Assembly (NCBI RefSeq): GCF_029893585.1
Contig: NZ_JARXYX010000020.1
Span: 62,001 to 126,000, forward strand
Origin: Streptomyces sp. LBL
Lineage (GTDB): Bacteria > Actinomycetota > Actinomycetes > Streptomycetales > Streptomycetaceae
Direction: 5' to 3'
DNA length: 64,000 nucleotides
In this document: in pieces, positions 17,808-31,669 of the stretch
Position numbering within the stretch: the stretch's first letter is position 1
Layout of the letters: every line of letters starts with the position of its first letter
Program-made: the position numbers and the translations under genes
Notes under the pieces: generated by a model
What the model was told of the DNA's origin: nothing
What the model saw: the letters and a program-made list of their open reading frames with translations, nothing else
Database searches by the model: none

Positions 17808-17849
17808 GCGCCTGCCCGGTCGTCCGGTCGGGGACAATAGGGCAGGCGC
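17808..17849. terminator. Convergent terminator between the polysaccharide operon and gltD
   Basis: GCGCCTGCCC (17808-17817) pairs perfectly with GGGCAGGCGC (17840-17849). A second small hairpin, CCGTAC/GTACGG, follows at 17860-17877. It lies between two converging genes and could serve both strands. Confidence 0.75.
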
Positions 17850-17890
17850 CGTCCATGTTCCGTACGCCTTTGTACGGGACGTCTGTTGAT

Positions 17891-17950
17891 CCCGCGGATC
17901 AGAATCCCGCGGGTCGGAAAACCGCGGATCGGAATCCGGCGGATCAGACC
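17891..17950. repeat. Four imperfect 15-bp tandem units at the end of gltD
   Basis: Units start at 17891, 17906, 17921 and 17936 and share the core CCGCGGATCGGAAT. The last unit runs into the stop codon of gltD. Confidence 0.75.
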
Positions 17951-19399
17951 ATCAGCGAGCGGTCCGTCGGGCGGATCGGGGCGTGCAGTTCGCTGTCACC
18001 GGTCAGGTGGCGGTCGACGCCGCGCGCGGCCGAACGGCCCTCCGCGATCGCCCACACGATGAGCGACTGGCCGCGGCCGGCGTCACCGGCGACGTAGATG
18101 CCCGGCACGTTGGTCCGGAAGTCGGCGTCGCGGGCGATGTTGCCGCGCTCGTCGAGCTCCAGTTGGAACTGGTCCACCAGGCCGTTCTCCCGGTCGGTGC
18201 CGGTGAAACCCATGGCCAGGGTGACCAGCTGGGCGGGGATCTTGCGCTCCGTGCCCGGCTTCTGGGTCAGCTTGCCCTCGACGAACTCCACCTCGGTGAG
18301 GTGCAGCCACTGGACGTTGCCGTCCTCGTCCCCCTCGAAGTGCGTCGTCGACACCGAGTAGACGCGCTCGCCGCCCTCCTCGTGCGCGCTCGTCACCTTG
18401 TAGAGCATCGGGAAGGTCGGCCAGGGCTGGGAGACCGGGTTCCGCTCGTCGTTCGGGCGGGGCATGATCTCCAGCTGCGTGACCGAGGCCGCGCCCTGAC
18501 GGTTGGCCGTGCCCACGCAGTCCGCGCCGGTGTCACCGCCGCCGATCACGATCACGTGCTTGCCCTCGGCCGAGATCGGGGGCGCCACGTAGTCGCCCTC
18601 CTGCACCTTGTTGGCCAGCGGCAGGTACTCCATGGCCTGGTAGACGCCCTTGAGCTCGCGGCCGGGGACCGGCAGGTCACGGGCGGTCGTCGCACCGGCG
18701 GCGATGACGATCGCGTCGTACCGCTTCTTCAGGTCGGTCGCCTTGAGGTCGCGGCCGATCTCGATGCCCGTACGGAAGCGGGTGCCCTCCGCGCGCATCT
18801 GCTCGATACGGCGGTTGATGTGCCGCTTCTCCATCTTGAACTCGGGGATGCCGTACCGCAGGAGGCCGCCGATACGGTCCGCGCGCTCGTAGACGGCGAC
18901 GGTGTGACCGGCCCGGGTCAGCTGCTGGGCGGCGGCGAGACCGGCGGGGCCGGACCCGATCACCGCGACCGTCTTGCCGGACAGCCGCTCCGGGATCTGC
19001 GGGGCGACGTCACCGGTCTCCCACGCCTTGTCGATGATCGAGACCTCGACGTTCTTGATGGTGACCGGCAGCTGGTTGATACCGAGGACGCAGGCCGACT
19101 CGCACGGCGCGGGGCACAGCCGGCCCGTGAACTCCGGGAAGTTGTTCGTCGCGTGCAGACGCTCGGAGGCGGCCGCCCAGTCCTCGCGGTAGGCGTAGTC
19201 GTTCCACTCGGGGATCAGGTTCCCCAGCGGACAGCCGTTGTGGCAGAACGGGATACCGCAGTCCATGCAGCGGCTGGCCTGCTTGCTGATGATCGGCAGC
19301 AGGGAGCCGGGAACGTAGACCTCGCTCCAGTCCTTGACGCGCTCCTCGACGGGACGGGTCCTGGCGACCTCACGGCCGTGGTTCAGAAAGCCCTTCGGG

Positions 19400-19407
<8 letters not shown>
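17944..19407 (-). CDS. gltD: Glutamate synthase (NADPH) small subunit
   Basis: A 487-aa protein. The N-terminal iron-sulfur domain has Cys47, 50, 55, 59 and Cys98, 102, 106. Then come an FAD motif (VAVIGSGPAGLAAAQ, near residue 147) and an NADPH motif (VIVIGGGDTGADC, near 286). It passes electrons from NADPH to GltB for glutamate formation from glutamine and 2-oxoglutarate. The ATG overlaps the gltB stop by 8 bp, so the two are co-translated. Complete and ordinary. Confidence 0.95.
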
Positions 19408-24004
<4,597 letters not shown>

Positions 24005-24306
24005 CGGCTCTCCCGTCGTCGTCATGTGGCATATGCAGATTGCCGAGGGACGACGCTGGCCCTCTGCGTGAGTGCAAAATTTCGAGCAGGTTACATGATG
24101 GAACGACTCTCGGAAACCGGATAATCCGTTCCACCATGCGGACGCCACGGAGGCGGCGGGGGTATCGCGCACATGGCTTGAAATGTGTGGGATCGAACGG
24201 GACAGATCGGTGTCCGTCGGCCCGGGGCGGAAGCAGGCGTCGCCACCCACCCCGCGCGTGCGCCGCAGGCTCCCTTGCCCACAGCGCTTACGGCTCATGC
24301 CCGGCG

Positions 24307-24333
24307 GTTAACCATTCGAAACCAGCGGGTAAC
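24307..24333. promoter_or_regulatory. Candidate GlnR box upstream of gltB
   Basis: The + strand reads GTTAA-n6-GAAAC-n6-GTAAC. Actinobacterial GlnR sites follow gTnAC-n6-GaAAC-n6-gTnAC-n6-GaAAC. Two consecutive half-sites are perfect with exact 6-nt spacing, the first is 4 of 5, and the fourth is absent. GlnR regulates nitrogen assimilation, which suits glutamate synthase. Confidence 0.55.
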
Positions 24334-24339
24334 GACTAC

Positions 24340-24359
24340 TTATGCGGCCCAGCGCATAA
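24340..24359. promoter_or_regulatory. Perfect inverted repeat next to the GlnR-like box
   Basis: TTATGCG, 6-base spacer GCCCAG, then CGCATAA. It lies 6 nt from the GlnR-like box and 13 nt from the stop of the VIT gene. It could be an operator or a short terminator stem. Confidence 0.5.
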
Positions 24360-24371
24360 TCTGTAGCCGAC

Positions 24372-25103
24372 CTATCCTACGGCCGTCCCGAACAAGGTGC
24401 CCAGGGCGTACGTCACACCGGCTGCCGCACCTCCGAGGGCGAGCTGCCGCAGTCCGCTGAACCACCAGGTCCGCGCGGTCACCCTGGCCACGACGGCACC
24501 GCACGCGAACAGCCCGAAGAGCGCGAGCAGCACGGCGGGCCACAGAGTGGCGGCGCCGAGCAGGTACGGCAGGACGGGCAACAGAGCCCCGAGCGCGAAC
24601 GCCCCGAACGACGACACGGCGGCGATCAGCGGAGACGGCAGGTCCCCGGGGTCGATCCCGAGCTCCTCCCGTGCGTGTATCTCCAGCGCCTGCTCGGGGT
24701 CCCGGGACAGCTGTCGGGCCACCTCCCGCGCCAGCTCGGGCTCCACCCCGCGCCCCTCGTACAGCGCGGCGAGCTCGGCCTCCTCGTCCTGGGGGTGCTT
24801 CCTCAGCTCCCGCCGCTCCACGTCCAGCTCCGCCTCGACGAGCTCGCGCTGCGACGCGACGGAGGTGTACTCACCGGCGGCCATGGAGAAGGCGCCGGCG
24901 GCCAGCCCCGCCAGGCCGGTGATGACAACGGTCTGCTGGCCGACCGAGCCGCCCGCGACGCCGGTCATCAGGGCCAGGTTGGAGACCAGGCCGTCCATCG
25001 CACCGAAGACCGCGGGACGCAACCAGCCACCGGTGACGTCCCGGTGGGTGTGGTTGTCCCGGTGCGCCTCATGCAGCGCCGCCTCGGTTTCGATGATCGC
25101 CAT
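24372..25103 (-). CDS. VIT1/CCC1-family Fe/Mn transporter
   Basis: A 243-aa membrane protein. Residues about 23-80 hold two helices with FGAMDGLVSNLALMTGV and SMAAGEYTSV. A charged cytoplasmic segment follows (EAELDVERRELRKHPQDEEAELAALY in outline), then a C-terminal pair of helices. This is the vacuolar-iron-transporter layout; the charged loop carries the metal-binding Glu residues in the family. GGGGGAC lies 4 nt before the ATG. It stands alone between gltB and the ADP-ribosylglycohydrolase operon. Confidence 0.88.
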   Translation of the reverse strand: MAIIETEAALHEAHRDNHTHRDVTGGWLRPAVFGAMDGLVSNLALMTGVAGGSVGQQTVVITGLAGLAAGAFSMAAGEYTSVASQRELVEAELDVERRELRKHPQDEEAELAALYEGRGVEPELAREVARQLSRDPEQALEIHAREELGIDPGDLPSPLIAAVSSFGAFALGALLPVLPYLLGAATLWPAVLLALFGLFACGAVVARVTARTWWFSGLRQLALGGAAAGVTYALGTLFGTAVG

Positions 25104-25386
25104 TCGGGTCCCCCAGGGAGTTCTCGTACCGCTTCTTTGGACAGGTTCCACTTTTCGACAACAAGCAACATACGCCTCGCCATTCCCGCCCGCCAGCAAG
25201 GAAAGGCTGGGCTAACCTGCGGTTTTACCCTTTTCGCTCATCCGTGGATGAGCTCGCACAGATGTCGACCGGGTGACACCCAGGCACGAACGGCTGCACG
25301 GAACACCGCACCGGGGACAGTTCCGCAAAGGGTTCCGCGCCCCCGGCCACGTCTTCGGGCGGCGCCCCTGAGAGGAGAAGCCGCGT

Positions 25387-26418
25387 ATGGCATCGATCGC
25401 CTGCACTTCCTCCGCCCCGGCGCCCGGGAACGCCGCCGAACTCCGCGAGCGGGCCCGCGGCGCACTGCTCGGCCTGGCCGTGGGGGACGCCCTCGGGGCC
25501 CCGGCCGAGAACATGTTGCCCTCCGAGATCCACGCCCGCTGGGGCCGCATCACCGGCTACGTCACCGACACCCCCGTCGGCACGGACGACACCGAGTACG
25601 CGATCTTCTCCGGTCTTCTCCTCGCCCGCCACGGCTCCGCGCTCACCCCCACCCACGTGGAGGCGGCCTGGCACGAGTGGATCGCCGACCGCGACGAAGG
25701 CCCCTTCCGAGGCGCCGGTTTCAGCGAGCGCGGCACGCTCGAGAACCTGCGCCGGGGCCTGGCCGCCCCCATCTCTGCCCAGCACCGGCACGCCTGGAGC
25801 GACGGACTCGCCATGCGCGCCGCCCCCTTCGGCGTCTTCGCGGCGGGCCGCCCCGCCGAGGCCGCCCGCCTGGTCGCGATCGACGGCTCGGTGAGCCACG
25901 ACGGCGAGGGCATCTACGGCGGTCAGGCGGTCGCGGCCGGTGTGGCGGCGGCGATGGCCGGCGCCCCGCCCGTCGCGGTGGTCTCTTCGGCCCTGGCGGT
26001 CGTCCCCGACGACTCCTGGACGGCCCGTTCCCTCCGTCGTGCGGTGGCGGTGGCCCACCGGGGCGGACGCGCGGTCCGCTCCGCCGTCGTCATCGGCGGC
26101 TACCCCTGGACCGACCTGGCCCCCGAAGCGGTCGCCCTCGCCTTCGGCGCCTACGCGGCAGCCGACGGCGACTTCGTCCATTCGGTCCTGACAGCCGTCA
26201 ACATGGGCCGCGACGCCGACACCACGGCAGCGGTGGCCGGCGCCCTGGCGGGCGCGACCGGCGGAGCCGCCGCGATCCCGGCCGACTGGGCCGCGGCCAT
26301 CGGGCCGGCCCGCGGCAGCTGCCTCCCGTCCATGGCGGGCCACCACGTCCTGGACGTGGCGGAACTACTGATGCCGACCCCCACCGGATCGTCGACAGGA
26401 TCGGCGGTGACCGCATGA
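25387..26418 (+). CDS. ADP-ribosylglycohydrolase family protein 1
   Basis: A 343-aa DraG/ARH-fold protein with all expected metal motifs: GDALGAPAE near residue 33, Thr66-Asp67-Asp68 (GTDDTEYA), HDGEGIYGG near 171, and Asp276/Asp278 in MGRDADTTAAV. Such enzymes remove ADP-ribose from proteins or small molecules using two Mg ions. GAGGAG precedes the ATG by about 9 nt. First gene of a six-gene operon; the stop overlaps the next start (ATGA). The substrate cannot be told from sequence. Confidence 0.85.
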   Translation: MASIACTSSAPAPGNAAELRERARGALLGLAVGDALGAPAENMLPSEIHARWGRITGYVTDTPVGTDDTEYAIFSGLLLARHGSALTPTHVEAAWHEWIADRDEGPFRGAGFSERGTLENLRRGLAAPISAQHRHAWSDGLAMRAAPFGVFAAGRPAEAARLVAIDGSVSHDGEGIYGGQAVAAGVAAAMAGAPPVAVVSSALAVVPDDSWTARSLRRAVAVAHRGGRAVRSAVVIGGYPWTDLAPEAVALAFGAYAAADGDFVHSVLTAVNMGRDADTTAAVAGALAGATGGAAAIPADWAAAIGPARGSCLPSMAGHHVLDVAELLMPTPTGSSTGSAVTA

Positions 26419-27830
26419 CACCGCCGACCCCCTGGGGCGAGGGCGTCACGACGGTCACAGCACCGACGGAACCGCTGGAACCGCTGGAACCGGAGTCCAC
26501 GACGACGGCGGAACCGCTGGATCCGGAGTCCACGACACCGACGGACCCCCTCGAACCGCCGACCGCCGACGGCGAGAACACCCCACCGGGGCCACCCGCA
26601 CCCGACGACGAAAGTCGCACGGGTGATGCGGGTGGGAACACACCGGCCGAAGGCGAAGCCGAGGCCGTGCAACCCGCCCGGGCCGCGCGGCAGCGCCACC
26701 GCGTCGAGGGACTCCTGCTCGGCCTGGCCGCAGGCGACGCGGCCGGCTGGCCCGCCGCCCGCCACCGAGCCGCCCGCATGCCCGACTGGACCCGCCGCCT
26801 CACCCGCGAACTGGACACCTTCGCCGAACAGAACGCGACGACGACCCTCCCCGTCCCCATCGCCCTCAACCAACCCCCGGAACCCCTCCGCCTGGGCCCC
26901 TCCGACGACGCCGAATGGGCGACCTTCACCGCGGAAGCCCTCCTCCGCGCCGGCGACGACACCGCCCTGGGCGACCTCAGCCGAGAACGCCGTATCCGCG
27001 CCGCCATCGACCTGACCTGGAACGCCGCAGCCGGCGAAATCGCCGCCGCAGCCGAGCGCGCGCCCGAGATCGAGTCCGCCGTCCTCCCCCTGCGCGCCCG
27101 CATCTCCGTCCGGGCCGGACTCGGCAACCTCGCCACCGGCCTGCGCCCGCCCGCCACCGGCCACGACAACCCGCACTACTTCGACGACGCGGCCTGCGTA
27201 CGGGCCTGCGTCCTCGCCGTGGCCCACCCCGGCGACCCCCGACTCGCCGCCGACCTCGCCGAGTTCGACGCCCGCTACACCCAGGACGGCGACGGTGTGC
27301 ACGGCGCCCGCGCGATGGCGGCGGCCGTGGCCCTCGCCATCGCCGGAGCCGACGTACAGGCATGTGCGACCGCCGCCCTCACGGAACTCCCCGAGTCCAC
27401 CGAGATCGGCCGCAACGCCCGCCACGCCCTCAGGCTGGCCCACGACGCCGAGAGCGCCTTCGCCCTGATCCCCCTCCTCGAACACCAGATCGTCGACCAC
27501 GTCTACAGCTACGGCATCGCAGCCGCCGAAACCGTCCCGGTCGCTCTCGCCCTGGCCACCGCGGCGCGCGGCCGGATCGCGGAAGCGGTACCGGCGGCGG
27601 CCTGTCTGTCCCGCGTGGCGGACTCCGCCCCCGCCCTCGCCGGGGCGCTCACCGGCGCCCTGGGCGGCGGCGCCTCGATCCCCGCCTCCTGGCGCGACGC
27701 CTGCCGCACCCTCTCCGGCTGCGCGCTCCCCCGCCTCACCGGGACGGACCTGGTGGAACTCGCCGAACTCCTGGAAGCCGCACAACCAGTCACATCAAGG
27801 GATGATTCGGATCATGACACCCCAAACTGA
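26415..27830 (+). CDS. ADP-ribosylglycohydrolase family protein 2, degraded metal site
   Basis: A 471-aa protein. Residues 1-90 are a low-complexity Pro/Glu/Thr leader with EPLEPLEPES-type repeats. The ADP-ribosylglycohydrolase fold starts near residue 92 (RHRVEGLLLGLAAGDAAG). Ser163-Asp164-Asp165 replaces the usual TDD. The C-terminal DxDT motif is lost: the sequence reads R-V401-A-D403-S where Asp is expected at 401. With one metal ligand missing it may be inactive, a binding partner of its neighbours, or changed in specificity. Confidence 0.75.
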   Translation: MTPPTPWGEGVTTVTAPTEPLEPLEPESTTTAEPLDPESTTPTDPLEPPTADGENTPPGPPAPDDESRTGDAGGNTPAEGEAEAVQPARAARQRHRVEGLLLGLAAGDAAGWPAARHRAARMPDWTRRLTRELDTFAEQNATTTLPVPIALNQPPEPLRLGPSDDAEWATFTAEALLRAGDDTALGDLSRERRIRAAIDLTWNAAAGEIAAAAERAPEIESAVLPLRARISVRAGLGNLATGLRPPATGHDNPHYFDDAACVRACVLAVAHPGDPRLAADLAEFDARYTQDGDGVHGARAMAAAVALAIAGADVQACATAALTELPESTEIGRNARHALRLAHDAESAFALIPLLEHQIVDHVYSYGIAAAETVPVALALATAARGRIAEAVPAAACLSRVADSAPALAGALTGALGGGASIPASWRDACRTLSGCALPRLTGTDLVELAELLEAAQPVTSRDDSDHDTPN

Positions 27831-28989
27831 AGAAAGTCGGGAAGCGAGCCTGGACGAGCGCATCACCGGCGCCCTGGTCGGCGCGGCCGTCGGCGACGCG
27901 CTGGGCGGTCCCGTCGAGGGCTACTCCCCCGCCCAGATCCTTCAGCGCCACGCAGGACGCGTCCACGGCATCGTCGGCCCCTGGAACGGCGACGCCTGGC
28001 GCACCGCCCGCCCCGTCGCGCCGTACCACAAGGGCGACGGCCACGTCACCGACGACACCTTGATGACCCACGCACTCGTACGGGTCTACGCACAGGTCCG
28101 CGACCACCTGGACGCGTACGCGATCGCCGACCACCTGGTCCCCGACCTGATGACGACCCCGCGCTGGATCCCGGAACTGGAGGCCGAGGCACTCCCCCTC
28201 CACCGGATCTTCCTCGCGGAGAAGTGGCTGGTGGCCCGCCTCCACTACGGCCATGTCGACCCCCGGGAGGCCGGCGTCGGCAACATCGTCAACTGCGGTG
28301 CCGCGATGTACATGGCCCCGGTCGGCCTGGTCAACGCCGCCAACCCCCCGGCCGCGTACACCGAGGCCCTCGACATCGCGGGCGCCCACCAGTCGTCGTA
28401 CGGCCGCGAGGCGGCGGGCGTCTTCGCGGCGGCGGTGGCGGCGGCGACCGCCCCGGGTGCCACCCCCGACTCGGTCATCTCCGCCTGCCTCTCCCTGGCG
28501 AAGGACGGCACCCGGGAGGCTGTCGAGAAGGTCTGCGAAACGGCGTCCCGCCACCGGGACTTCGAGTCGGCGCTGGCCCCCCTGCGCGAGGCGGTCGCCC
28601 CCTACGACACCGTGGGCCCCGACTACCGCTCCCCCTCCCTCGGCGCCCGCCGCCCGTCCCGCCTGCACGCGATCGAGGAACTCCCCGTGGCACTGGGCAT
28701 GGTGCTCGTCGCCGACGGCGACTACCGCCACGCGGTCCTCGGCGCGGTGAACTACGGCCGCGACTGCGACTCCATCGCGACGATGGCGGGCGCCATCTCC
28801 GGCGCCCTCGGCTCCCCGGTCCCGGAGGACTGGGCGAAGCAGGTGTCCGAGGCAAGCCGCCTGGACCTGTGGGAACCGGCTACGACCCTCACGTCCGTGA
28901 CCCGGGAGATCTTCGGACGGGACGTACACCGCCGCCGCGCCCACGAAACGGCGTTCACGGAGATCGGGGGCCGCCGATGCTCCGACTGA
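27814..28989 (+). CDS. ADP-ribosylglycohydrolase family protein 3
   Basis: A 391-aa ARH-fold protein with an apparently complete metal site: GDALGGPVEGY near residue 27, Thr79-Asp80-Asp81-Thr82, and VNYGRDCDSIATMAG near the C-terminus. I chose the ATG at 27814, about 11 nt after AAGGG. The in-frame ATG at 27802 would sit directly on that site. It overlaps the previous gene by 17 bp and the next by 13 bp. It has a large insert after TDDT (WIPELEAEALPLHRIF), unlike protein 1. Confidence 0.83.
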   Translation: MTPQTEESREASLDERITGALVGAAVGDALGGPVEGYSPAQILQRHAGRVHGIVGPWNGDAWRTARPVAPYHKGDGHVTDDTLMTHALVRVYAQVRDHLDAYAIADHLVPDLMTTPRWIPELEAEALPLHRIFLAEKWLVARLHYGHVDPREAGVGNIVNCGAAMYMAPVGLVNAANPPAAYTEALDIAGAHQSSYGREAAGVFAAAVAAATAPGATPDSVISACLSLAKDGTREAVEKVCETASRHRDFESALAPLREAVAPYDTVGPDYRSPSLGARRPSRLHAIEELPVALGMVLVADGDYRHAVLGAVNYGRDCDSIATMAGAISGALGSPVPEDWAKQVSEASRLDLWEPATTLTSVTREIFGRDVHRRRAHETAFTEIGGRRCSD

Positions 28990-30389
28990 CCTGGGTCCAG
29001 CCGGAGGACCTGCTCGGCCACGAACTCCGCCAGGCGCGGCAGGACGGCCGGGAGGCACAGGCGATCGCGGCGAGATGGCGAGCGGCCGGCGGCTCGGACG
29101 CCCCCCTACGGGCGGGCGCGTCACCTGAGCCGGCGTCGAGACACCTGCGGCAGCTCGCGGAGGACCTGCTGGCCGAACTGGCGGACCTGCCAGGCAGGTT
29201 GACCGAGCAGGAACCGACCGGACTCGCCGGGATCAAGGCCGTCTGCCCGGACTGGCCGACGGCCCCGGGGGCAGCCACCCGAGCCCGCCCGGTCCTCGCC
29301 CCGGATCCCACCCAAGCCCCCACCCCGGCCCGCCTGGAAGCCGCCTGGCTCGGCAGAGCGGTGGGCTGCCTCCTGGGCAAACCCGTGGAGAAACTCCCCC
29401 TGTCCGCCATCCGCCGGCTGGCCGCAGCCACCGGCAACTGGCCCTTGACCACGTACTTCACAGCCCGAGGAGTCCCCACCGAACTCCTCACCGCCCACCC
29501 CTGGAACCGCCGGTCGGCGACCACCTCACTCGCCGAGAACATCGACGGCATGCCGGAGGACGACGACCTCAACTACCCCCTCCTCAACCTCCTCCTGATC
29601 CAACGCCACGGCAAGAACTTCGCCACCACGGACGTGGCTGCCCTCTGGCTGGACGAACTCCCGGCGGGCCGCACGTTCACCGCGGAACGCGTCGCCTACC
29701 GCAATCTCCTCACCGGACTGGAACCCCCGGACACGGCCCGCCACCGCAACCCTTTCCGCGAATGGATCGGCGCCCTGATCCGCGCCGACGTGCACGGCTG
29801 GACCAACCCCGGCGACCCGGCCGCCGCGGCCGAACAGGCCCACCGGGACGCCACCCTCACCCACACCGCCAACGGCGTCTACGCGGCCATGTTCACCGCG
29901 GCCACCATCGCCGGCGCGGCCACCGGCACCACCGACATCCACACCGCGCTGGGCACCGGTCTCACGGTGATCCCCCCGTCCTCCCGCCTGGCCCGCGCAA
30001 TCCACCACGCCATCCGACTGGCCCGGGAACACAGGGACTTCGCCGACGTCGTCGACGCGCTCCACGCCACCCACGCGCACACCCACCACTGGGTCCACGC
30101 CCTCCCCAACACCGCCCTGATCGCCGCCGCCCTCACCCACGCCGACGGCGACTTCGACGGCTCCATCTGCCGTGCCGTGTCGGGCGGTTGGGACACCGAC
30201 TCCAACGGCGCCACGACCGGCAGCATCGCCGCCCTCCTCGCCGGTTCGCCGTCCGCCCTCCCGGAGCGCTGGACGGCCCCCCTGAAAAACCGCCTGTCCA
30301 CCACCATCGGCGACTTCGACGGCACCGGCTTCGACGCCCTCGCCCGCCTCACCCACGAGCTCGCCCACCCGGAGGCACCTCGCCCATGA
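28977..30389 (+). CDS. ADP-ribosylglycohydrolase family protein 4
   Basis: A 470-aa protein. The first ~115 residues are an extra N-terminal segment. The ARH domain begins at LEAAWLGRAVGCLLGKPVEKL. Metal motifs are present in the long-form style, with EDDDLNY in place of TDD and GGWDTDSNGATTGS near the end, so it is probably active. It overlaps both neighbours (13 bp upstream, 4 bp downstream). Confidence 0.83.
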   Translation: MLRLTWVQPEDLLGHELRQARQDGREAQAIAARWRAAGGSDAPLRAGASPEPASRHLRQLAEDLLAELADLPGRLTEQEPTGLAGIKAVCPDWPTAPGAATRARPVLAPDPTQAPTPARLEAAWLGRAVGCLLGKPVEKLPLSAIRRLAAATGNWPLTTYFTARGVPTELLTAHPWNRRSATTSLAENIDGMPEDDDLNYPLLNLLLIQRHGKNFATTDVAALWLDELPAGRTFTAERVAYRNLLTGLEPPDTARHRNPFREWIGALIRADVHGWTNPGDPAAAAEQAHRDATLTHTANGVYAAMFTAATIAGAATGTTDIHTALGTGLTVIPPSSRLARAIHHAIRLAREHRDFADVVDALHATHAHTHHWVHALPNTALIAAALTHADGDFDGSICRAVSGGWDTDSNGATTGSIAALLAGSPSALPERWTAPLKNRLSTTIGDFDGTGFDALARLTHELAHPEAPRP

Positions 30390-31669
30390 CCCACCACGAA
30401 CAAGGCGAACAGACCGGTCCAAGAAGGGAGTTCCGTACGGCCCCCGGCGACGAGGGCGCCCACCACGGCCACCGCACGCCCTCCGCCGCCCCGCTCACCG
30501 GACTACGCGTCCTGGACCTCGCCACCCTCTTCGCCGGTCCCCTCGCCGCCACCCTGCTCGGCGACTTCGGCGCGGAGGTCGTCAAGGTCGAGCACCCGGC
30601 GAAACCCGACCCCTCCCGAGGCCACGGCCCGTCGAAGGACGGCGTGGGCCTGTGGTGGAAGGTGCTGGGCCGCAACAAGCGCACGATCACGCTGAACCTC
30701 TCCACCCCCGGCGGCCGTGACACCCTCCTGCGCCTGGCCGCCACCGCCGACGTCGTCATCGAGAACTTCCGCCCCGGCACCCTGGAGAAGTGGGACCTCG
30801 GCTGGGAGGACCTGTCGGCTGTCAACCCGCGTCTGGTCCTCACCCGGGTCACCGCATTCGGCCAGTTCGGCCCCTTGGCCCACCGCCCGGGCTTCGGCAC
30901 CCTCGCCGAGGCGATGAGCGGCTTCGCCGCGATCACCGGCGAACCGGACGCGCCCCCGACCCTTCCGCCCTTCGGCCTCGCCGACTCCGTCGCGGGCCTG
31001 GCCACGGCGTACGCCGTGCTGACGGCCCTCGCCGCCCGCGACCGCACCGGGGCGGGCCAGGTCGTCGACATGGCGCTCATCGAGCCGATCCTGACGGTCC
31101 TCGGACCGCAGCCGACCTGGTACGACCAGGTGGGTTACGTGCAGGAACGCACCGGCAACCGCTCCGCCAACAACGCCCCGCGCAACACCTACCGCACGGC
31201 GGACGGCACCTGGGTCGCCGTCTCCACCTCCGCCCAGTCGATCGCCGAGCGGGTGATGCGCCTGGTCGGCCGCCCGGAACTGATCGACGAACCGTGGTTC
31301 GCGACGGGCGCCGACCGGGCCGCCCACGCCGACGTCCTCGACGAGGCGGTCGGCACCTGGATCGCCACCCGCACCCGCACCGAGGTTCTCGCGGCCTTCG
31401 AGAAGGCGGAGGCGGCCATCGCCCCGATCCAGGACGTCCGGGACGTGCTGGCCGACCCGCAGTACCAGGCACTGGACACCGTCACCACGGTCGACGACCC
31501 GGAACTGGGCCCCCTGCGCATGCAGAACGTCCTGTTCCGTCTCTCCGCCACCCCCGGCACGATCCGCTGGGCGGGCCGCCCGCACGGCGCGGACACGGAG
31601 GAGGTCCTCACCGAACTGGGCCTGACCGCAGCCGAACTGAGCACCCTGCGCCAGGCGGGCGCGGTATGA
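30386..31669 (+). CDS. CaiB/BaiF family III CoA-transferase
   Basis: A 427-aa family III CoA-transferase: LRVLDLATLFAGPLAATLLGDFGAEVVKVE, NLSTPGGRDTLLRLAATADV and ENFRPGTLEKWDLGW. The conserved Asp200 in LADSVAG is a candidate acyl-anhydride residue. It moves CoA between carboxylic acids. The first 35 residues are a charged extension. Both ends overlap neighbours by ATGA. With the CitE-like lyase next to it, a route that activates and then cleaves a hydroxy-acyl-CoA is plausible; the acid is unknown. Confidence 0.85.
   Translation: MTHHEQGEQTGPRREFRTAPGDEGAHHGHRTPSAAPLTGLRVLDLATLFAGPLAATLLGDFGAEVVKVEHPAKPDPSRGHGPSKDGVGLWWKVLGRNKRTITLNLSTPGGRDTLLRLAATADVVIENFRPGTLEKWDLGWEDLSAVNPRLVLTRVTAFGQFGPLAHRPGFGTLAEAMSGFAAITGEPDAPPTLPPFGLADSVAGLATAYAVLTALAARDRTGAGQVVDMALIEPILTVLGPQPTWYDQVGYVQERTGNRSANNAPRNTYRTADGTWVAVSTSAQSIAERVMRLVGRPELIDEPWFATGADRAAHADVLDEAVGTWIATRTRTEVLAAFEKAEAAIAPIQDVRDVLADPQYQALDTVTTVDDPELGPLRMQNVLFRLSATPGTIRWAGRPHGADTEEVLTELGLTAAELSTLRQAGAV

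Larger units (their letters stand above)
24005..24371. other. gltB upstream region, no gene
   Basis: The 367 bp between gltB and the VIT transporter gene hold no convincing coding sequence. They are less GC-rich than the flanks and carry the GlnR-like box and hairpin listed separately. The gltB promoter must lie here, but I cannot place its -10 element. Confidence 0.7.

Noticed and set aside
24089..24117. Second GlnR-like site closer to gltB
   Set aside because: GTTAC and GAAAC occur, but their spacing (23 nt start to start) does not fit the GlnR box pattern.
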